Origin: Ipomoea triloba
Taxonomy: Eukaryota > Streptophyta > Magnoliopsida > Solanales > Convolvulaceae
Direction: 5' to 3'
DNA length: 64,000 nt
Assembly: GCF_003576645.1 (NCBI RefSeq)
Contig: NC_044916.1
Coordinates: forward strand, 29,024,101-29,088,100
Shown: positions 58,387 through 64,000 of the stretch, piece by piece
Numbering within the stretch: position 1 is the stretch's first letter
Layout of the letters: each line of letters begins with the position of its first letter
Translations under genes and position numbers: made by a program
The notes under the pieces: generated by a model
What the model was told of the DNA's origin: nothing
Seen by the model: only the letters and a program-made list of their open reading frames with translations
The model's database searches: none

Positions 58387-61300
58387 ATGGCGGTTTCCGG
58401 CGATAATCAAAGCTCTACCGGTTTTTTTAGCTCAAAAACTCCAATACTAGGACTTCCACTCTATGTCGTAATCGCAGCCACGGTTGCCATTATGGTTACG
58501 GTCTTCTTCCTGATCTTCCTGTTTCTCCGTTTGAATCGGCCTTCCAGGAGACGTCGAGTTCTCGTGGAGCAGGGCTCTAGGTTGTTGCCGTTGGTGAAGA
58601 AGGAGATATCCGAAATCGGAACTCGCGACCGTGGTCAGATTGGTAGAACAGATGCGTTTGCGGATAAGGTGAAAGAGACGAAAGGTTTGAGAGTAGATGC
58701 GCAGAAAGTTAGTGCAATTGAGTCTGAGGAGATAAAAGGGAGTTCAGGGAGCGGGTCCAGTACGAGTCGGAGCGAGTCATCATCGGCTCTGTCATCGTCT
58801 ACTGACGGCTCGAACATCGGGTGGGGCAGGTGGTACAGTTTGAGAGAGCTTGAGATGGCGACCAACAGATTCTCGACCGACAATGTGATCGGTGAAGGAG
58901 GATATGGTGTTGTATATAGAGGTGTTTTACCCGACGGTTCTGTAGTGGCGGTGAAGAGTCTGCTAAACAACAAGTGAGTCTTAAATCTCAGTTTATTCAG
59001 TCTAATCTAAATTCTTAGCTCATTTGTAAGATACAAACTTACAAAGTCACCTCTAATAAGAAACGCATGAAACTGCATCCGTCATACCTGTCAAGCTGCA
59101 TTTTAGGTGTTTGTGTTTTTGTTTATTTCAATATTTTGGACCAGAAATTTTTGTTTTCTTCTTGTTTATCGAGATCATTAAAACTAATTCGTTTTTTTTG
59201 CATTTCTTTTCCGGATAATCTTTTGAACAAAAGAATGTCCATGCTTCGTAGATCCGGATTTTATGTATTCTCACATGACTAATTACATTAAACAAAAATA
59301 AAGTTCAACTCTCTTTTCCTCTTTATTCCTTTTTTGTTATTTTCTATCCTTACTTGATTACTCTCCTACTTTCTTTTCCATTGGCTCTCTGTCTCTCTGT
59401 GGCCTTTGTTGCGTTTTGTTAATGTCTACATCTACTCGATGCCATACCGCTCAAGCGATGGGCTAACACGCACTTGTATTTATTTCAAAACTCAAAAGTC
59501 CAATGCATGTGGGTGACATGATTTGGACTGCAAAAGCTACTTGAATTACCGCAATGTCCTTTCTGCTTTGAATAGACTACCTAAAGTAGTTCAGCTGGTA
59601 AAAAATCTAGTTAGGCCCCTAAATTCTACTTTCACTGTCATTTCTACACTCTGTTGTTTACTCGTTAGTAATGCCGTGCATTAAAGAAATTGAAAGCTGT
59701 GCATAGGCTTGTGTAATGCCACTGGTTGTGAGATGCAAAAAATAGAATTACCCAGGCTATTATGTCTCTGTTATTCCTGTTTAATATTCAGGGACTTCGA
59801 CTTTCATTTGATTAGGCTACATTAAATCCTCCAGGTAAAAAAACATTGCACCTATAGCAGTTGAGGGTTGATTTGGAGTGGGAGTGCTTACTCTTACCTA
59901 ACTTTTGACGTTTCTTCCTTGGAATTATTTTTTTCTGTGAACTTCTATGACTAGTCACATTTTTCTCTCTGTTTCCTTGGTACTAATAGTAGTTGAGGGT
60001 TGATATGGAGTAAGAGGGCATACTAGACCACCTAACTTTTCTTGTATTACATTAAATTTGGCATATACATTTTCGGAATTCCATTGCTAACTACATTCAT
60101 TTTTTTTTCTGGGTGTCCATAGGGGCCAGGCAGAAAAGGAGTTCAAGGTGGAAGTGGAGGCCATTGGCAAAGTAAGACATAAAAACCTTGTTGGTCTGCT
60201 TGGTTATTGTGCTGAAGGCACCCAAAGGTACTTTCTCTTGACCTGTTGGTGTTGAAAGCTCAGTGGCGCACTTATCATATTGGAATATATCACATATTCA
60301 CATCATTTACTATTCCACCAGGTTACTTGTGTATGAGTATGTTGATAATGGCAATTTGGAGCAGTGGCTACATGGTGATGTAGGGCCTGTTAGCCCTCTA
60401 ACCTGGGATATTCGGATGAAAATTGCAATTGGGATTGCTAGAGGGTAAGAAATCTTTTCTTGCCGTCTAGGAAGATTCTCATTTTTTTTGAATGCTACTG
60501 AGTCTATCACATTGTAGTATCTGTTCATCTATACTTTCTCAACCTGTTGAAGCACAAAGAGCCAACAACACCTCCACTGAGGCTTGATCTCATGACCTCC
60601 CATATGGGAGAGTCACTATATGCCATTTGAGCACAAGGTGCTTGGCAGAAGATTCTCATTTTCATCTTAGCATATAACCACAACATCATTTTACTATTCC
60701 ACAAGAGATGTATCTCTTCTAGCATTTATTTTTTTTCTGTACATTGCTTTTGAAGCTATACATAGCAATTTAAACAATCCTTCCACATTTCTGCAAAGCA
60801 GTTGTCAGTATAAGAAGAAAGATTTCATCTACTTGTTCTGGATAAGAGTATAGTTATTTCCTTCTATTAATGTATTGATATTACATTCAGTTATTACGCA
60901 AGCTTGTATGATTTCTTTCTTGCTGGAAATACTTTTTAGCTGCTCCATGTATATTTTGAATTGCATTGCTCTGCAGCCTCTGCTTTCTCTTATTCTTCCT
61001 GTTCTTTTCACCTAAACTCCAATTTTCTGTGGCAGACTTGCCTATTTGCATGAAGGTTTGGAACCCAAAGTTGTACATCGTGATGTAAAGTCGAGTAATA
61101 TTCTCTTGGATAGAAAATGGAATGCCAAAGTATCAGATTTTGGGCTCGCCAAGCTGCTAGGACCAGAGAAAAGCTATGTGACCACCCGTGTTATGGGAAC
61201 CTTTGGGTTTGTTCCTTCTCCTAATTCCTATTTATTTGTTACTAAATGCTATCTAAAGCTGAAGTACATCATCCATCTATATGGTTTGTGCTAATCATTT

Positions 61301-62443
61301 GCACATGCTTATTACTGCAGATATGTTTCACCTGACTATGCCAGTACTGGAATGCTTAATGAGGGCAGTGATGTGTATAGTTTTGGTGTTTTGCTCATGG
61401 AAATTGTTACAGGAAGAAGTCCGGTTGATTATTCCAGACCACCTGGAAAGGTAAGACTAGTTTTCCCTTATCAAATCTCAATCTCTCCCTGTCCTTAAAT
61501 TAAAAAAAAAAAAATACAAAGAAATGGGAAAATAATGCAAACCATTTTTGGGTTGGGGAAATATCATGAACTTGATTCACAAATGGAAATATGTTTTTGA
61601 CATTATTCTTACTTTTCTGAACTCCAGATGAACTTAATTGACTGGTTTAAAGGAATGGTAGCAAATCGCCAGGCAGAGGAATTGGTTGATCCCCTAATTG
61701 AAGTTCACCCTCCTCCAAGAGCCCTCAAACGGGTATTGCTGGTTTGCCTTCGGTGTATAGATATGGATGCCAACAAGCGACCAAAGATGGGACAAATAGT
61801 CACTATGCTAGAGGCTGATGAATTCCCTTTCCGTTCTGTAAGCTATCCATTCCCCTTACTTTCGGTTCAAAATTTCAACTGAAGTATTCTGATGTTAATC
61901 AACACTAACTGCTTTGCATCAGCTTTTTGCTGTCTGTCAGCATGTGTTTATAACCTTTAGCTGTGGGTAGTATAAAACTTGGAGGTGTCAGTGTCACCAT
62001 ACTGTGTAGGACATAATAAAATGAATTGTCACTAGGAAGCAAATATTTCGAGACGTAAATAGCAAGCAATCATCTTACTTTTTAGATGATCAAGCACATG
62101 GATTGAATGTGATGGGACCAAAGTGATAAAAGGATGGCGTTTGTACTATTGAGTGTGCTGGAAAGTGGAAACCCAATATGCAGTGAATTCCTTGGCATGC
62201 TGCAACAATCTACTGAAACCATACAAGAAAGCAACAGAATTATATACACTACACTACAGAGCAACTTGATAGATACTGAGATTTGCCTGATATTGACAGT
62301 AAACCGAATAAAATATACTGCAACTTGATGTTTTTATGTTTATCATCCAATTAACCGAACTCATTATGCAGGAGCATCGTTCCTCCAGAGAAACTGCTCC
62401 TCTCCATCCACGTGCCCCTGGGGTAATAAAAGAGACCAGTTAA
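58387..62443 (+). CDS. Receptor-like Ser/Thr protein kinase (At4g02630/At1g01540 type)
   Basis: Seven coding exons (58387-58973, 60123-60227, 60322-60444, 61036-61206, 61321-61450, 61628-61837, 62372-62443) join in frame to 465 residues. There is a short N-terminus without a receptor ectodomain. One membrane segment spans about residues 20-47, followed by a basic stop (RPSRRRR). A Ser-rich cytoplasmic linker ends in [11 protein letters not shown]. The kinase domain has glycine loop GEGGYG (169-174), ATP-binding Lys190 in [12 protein letters not shown] with catalytic Asp288, and DFG at 306-308. The activation segment reads [10 protein letters not shown], with SPD in place of APE. This matches the small plant subfamily of At1g01540, At4g01330 and, most closely from memory, At4g02630. 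Predicted active RD kinase at the plasma membrane or an endomembrane; the substrate is unknown. Introns are 94-1149 bp. Confidence 0.95.
60535..60652 (-). mobile_element. SINE-like insertion in intron 3 of the kinase gene
   Basis: On the minus strand CTCAAATGGCATATAGTGAC resembles an A box and GGTCATGAGATCAAGCC a B box about 35 bases later. A related but diverged copy lies at 57695-57780, and a fragment (GGTCATCATGAGATCAAGCC) at 51757-51776. Confidence 0.5.
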
Positions 62444-62735
62444 CTCTCAAGAACGCAGTGGCTGATGATGAGGAACAAAAATCTGGCAATAGATGATAAT
62501 TTGGGAAAGGGTGGTGGTATACGAGTTTTGTAGTGAATTTAATATATATGTATATTCTTTGCAGCAGTTTTTCAGTAATCCCTCCCCATTGTGTTACAGT
62601 AAAAACAAATATTTGTATCTTGATCTGTGTTATAAAGCGTCGTCTCAGTAGGGTGAAATCTTGTTGATATAAGCTTAGTTACATTACAGTTCTTTCCAAG
62701 GCCAATAAAATATAGTATATTCTTTACTATAGTTG
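62444..62735 (+). other. 3' untranslated region of the kinase gene
   Basis: Non-coding sequence after the stop; AATAAA occurs at 62704-62709, a possible polyadenylation signal. Exact cleavage site not determined. Confidence 0.45.
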
Positions 62736-62756
62736 TGCTCATTGCCTGCTTCTTCA

Positions 62757-62921
62757 TTTGTGGCAATCCCTTCTTTACAGACGGTTCATGGCAGCCATTG
62801 CCGGAAAGCTTTGGAGACGGCCGCGGTGGCGCGGGAGAGAAGACGGGAGGAGGCGACTCCAGTGAAGCTGGGGAAAAAGGGATTGCCACAAAAGTGTGAA
62901 GCTGTGGCAATCCCTTCTTTA
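62757..62921. repeat. GC-rich inverted and direct repeat (TGGCAATCCCTTCTTTA)
   Basis: TTTGTGGCAATCCCTTCTTTA at 62757-62777 is inverted as AAAGGGATTGCCACAAA at 62875-62891. It recurs directly as GTGGCAATCCCTTCTTTA at 62904-62921. The loop is unusually GC-rich for this region. Possibly a small foldback element; no coding evidence. Confidence 0.55.
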
Positions 62922-63924
62922 ATCGAAGACTATTAAATTTTTATTATTTACAAAAGTCGTGCTCAACTGTCAGAAAACATATTTTGAATAAAAAATTTAA
63001 TATCAAATGAATTTAATTTTATATAATGGCATTTACTCGTTTTAAGAGTGCATTATATTATTTAATTAGGTCTAAAAGTGTGTTCCTAGTAATTTTCAAT
63101 TGATTTGACAGTAGTGAATCCAGATTACTTTATTTCATGGATGATGATGAGAGCAGCACGCGAAGCACTTATCAGGCTCCTTATCGCACATGGATGGTTT
63201 TTTTTTCTTTGGGTGGTAAGGAAAATAAAAGATGAAAGAACTGCACTTAAAGCAACCTCATTAATTTTATTGACTTAGAGCAACCTCGTATAATTTTATT
63301 GACATTGCTATATTTATTTAAATTTCTAAAACAATTTGATAATAGTTAATACTTACAATAATCTTCCAAGTTCCAAGTATGGTGACAATGTCACCCGTGG
63401 TCCACAAGTTTTGAAACAACCCAATTGATCCTCTGTTTACCCTAACAAGGTACACATGTCATTTTGTTGTTTTCCTTCAAGCTTTCTAGTGATTGGCAAA
63501 GGATTGAAAACTAAAGTTAATGGAAAAATGACTTTAAATCAAAGGGAAAATAACTTGATTTTCTTGGAAAACAATTTACCTTTTACGGGAGAAGTCATTT
63601 TCCAGTGCCACACACGACAGTCTTCATTTCCCATCTCTTATTCATTTCCTTACTACCATAGAAAGTCTTCAATCCTTCATCTTCTTGTCACCAACAACTA
63701 GCAATCGCCTCCATCGAAAACATGTGAAAACTAGAGCCGCTGCAAGAAACATGTGGAAACCAGTTGGGTTTCTACATCAAAAACTATGTTGGTTTTCGAC
63801 ACTAGCTTCCGCATCAGAAACCAGAAACCATTGCTCTGATTTCTGGCTTCAGAAAACATGTTGTTGTTGTTGTTATTATTATTATTATTATTATTTATTA
63901 TTTATATAAATAACATTTATTTTT

Positions 63925-63988
<64 letters not shown>
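62922..63988. other. Intergenic sequence, (TTA)n and (AT)n at the edge
   Basis: No gene recognised. (TTG)n/(TTA)n lies at 63859-63895 and (AT)n at 63930-63988, leading into the final N run. Open frames at 63456-63701 and 63685-63909 have no known domain. Confidence 0.45.
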
Positions 63989-64000
63989 NNNNNNNNNNNN

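Overview
The window is nuclear DNA from a flowering plant, very probably a eudicot. It is AT-rich, its introns have plant-type splice sites, and it carries Stowaway, Tourist, hAT and Mutator-type elements, Copia LTRs and a LINE. It also carries plant-type genes: a REM/B3 family, a glycine-rich RNA-binding protein, an At4g02630/At1g01540-type receptor-like kinase, a nuclear tRNA-Thr and a plant U1 snRNA with its USE/TATA promoter. I cannot assign the species. Four runs of N (32499-33182, 51178-51640, 56258-56549, 63989-64000) are assembly gaps, all beside low-complexity sequence.

Region 1 (1-27500) is a decayed REM-type B3 transcription factor cluster buried in transposons. Two paralogous four-exon genes, each with two B3 domains (A at 1123-3238, B at 19465-21497), lie in direct orientation inside a large duplicated block (about 1-11110 and 18417-24865). 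Three more first-exon modules (16792, 17874, 26813) have no downstream exons. A and B carry different disabling lesions. The LINE tail in intron 1, a Tourist-like element and a foldback element are shared by both blocks. The left block was later enlarged by insertions and a tandem duplication.

Region 2 (27500-33200) has a tRNA-Thr(UGU) gene and a 5'-truncated LINE copy whose RNase H domain is split by a 1.86-kb solo LTR with a perfect 5-bp target duplication.

Region 3 (33900-43300) holds three genes of RNA processing. PRP17/CDC40 is a WD40 second-step splicing factor whose last two residues are in a 7-nt terminal coding exon. The U1 snRNA gene follows. The third is a GRP7-like RNA-binding protein whose intron contains the layout expected for autoregulatory unproductive splicing.

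Region 4 (43300-58000) is intergenic: MITEs, foldback elements, SINE-like pieces, an LTR fragment and AT microsatellites.

Region 5 (58001-62443) is a seven-exon receptor-like Ser/Thr kinase gene encoding 465 residues, followed by non-coding sequence and an AT repeat at the window edge.

The active genes are probably PRP17, U1, GRP7-like, the kinase and tRNA-Thr. The B3 copies look like pseudogenes. The least ordinary observations are the complementary lesions and modular first exons of the B3 array, the GRP intron, the PRP17 micro-exon, and a family of short Mutator-type elements with related ends but unrelated minisatellite bodies.
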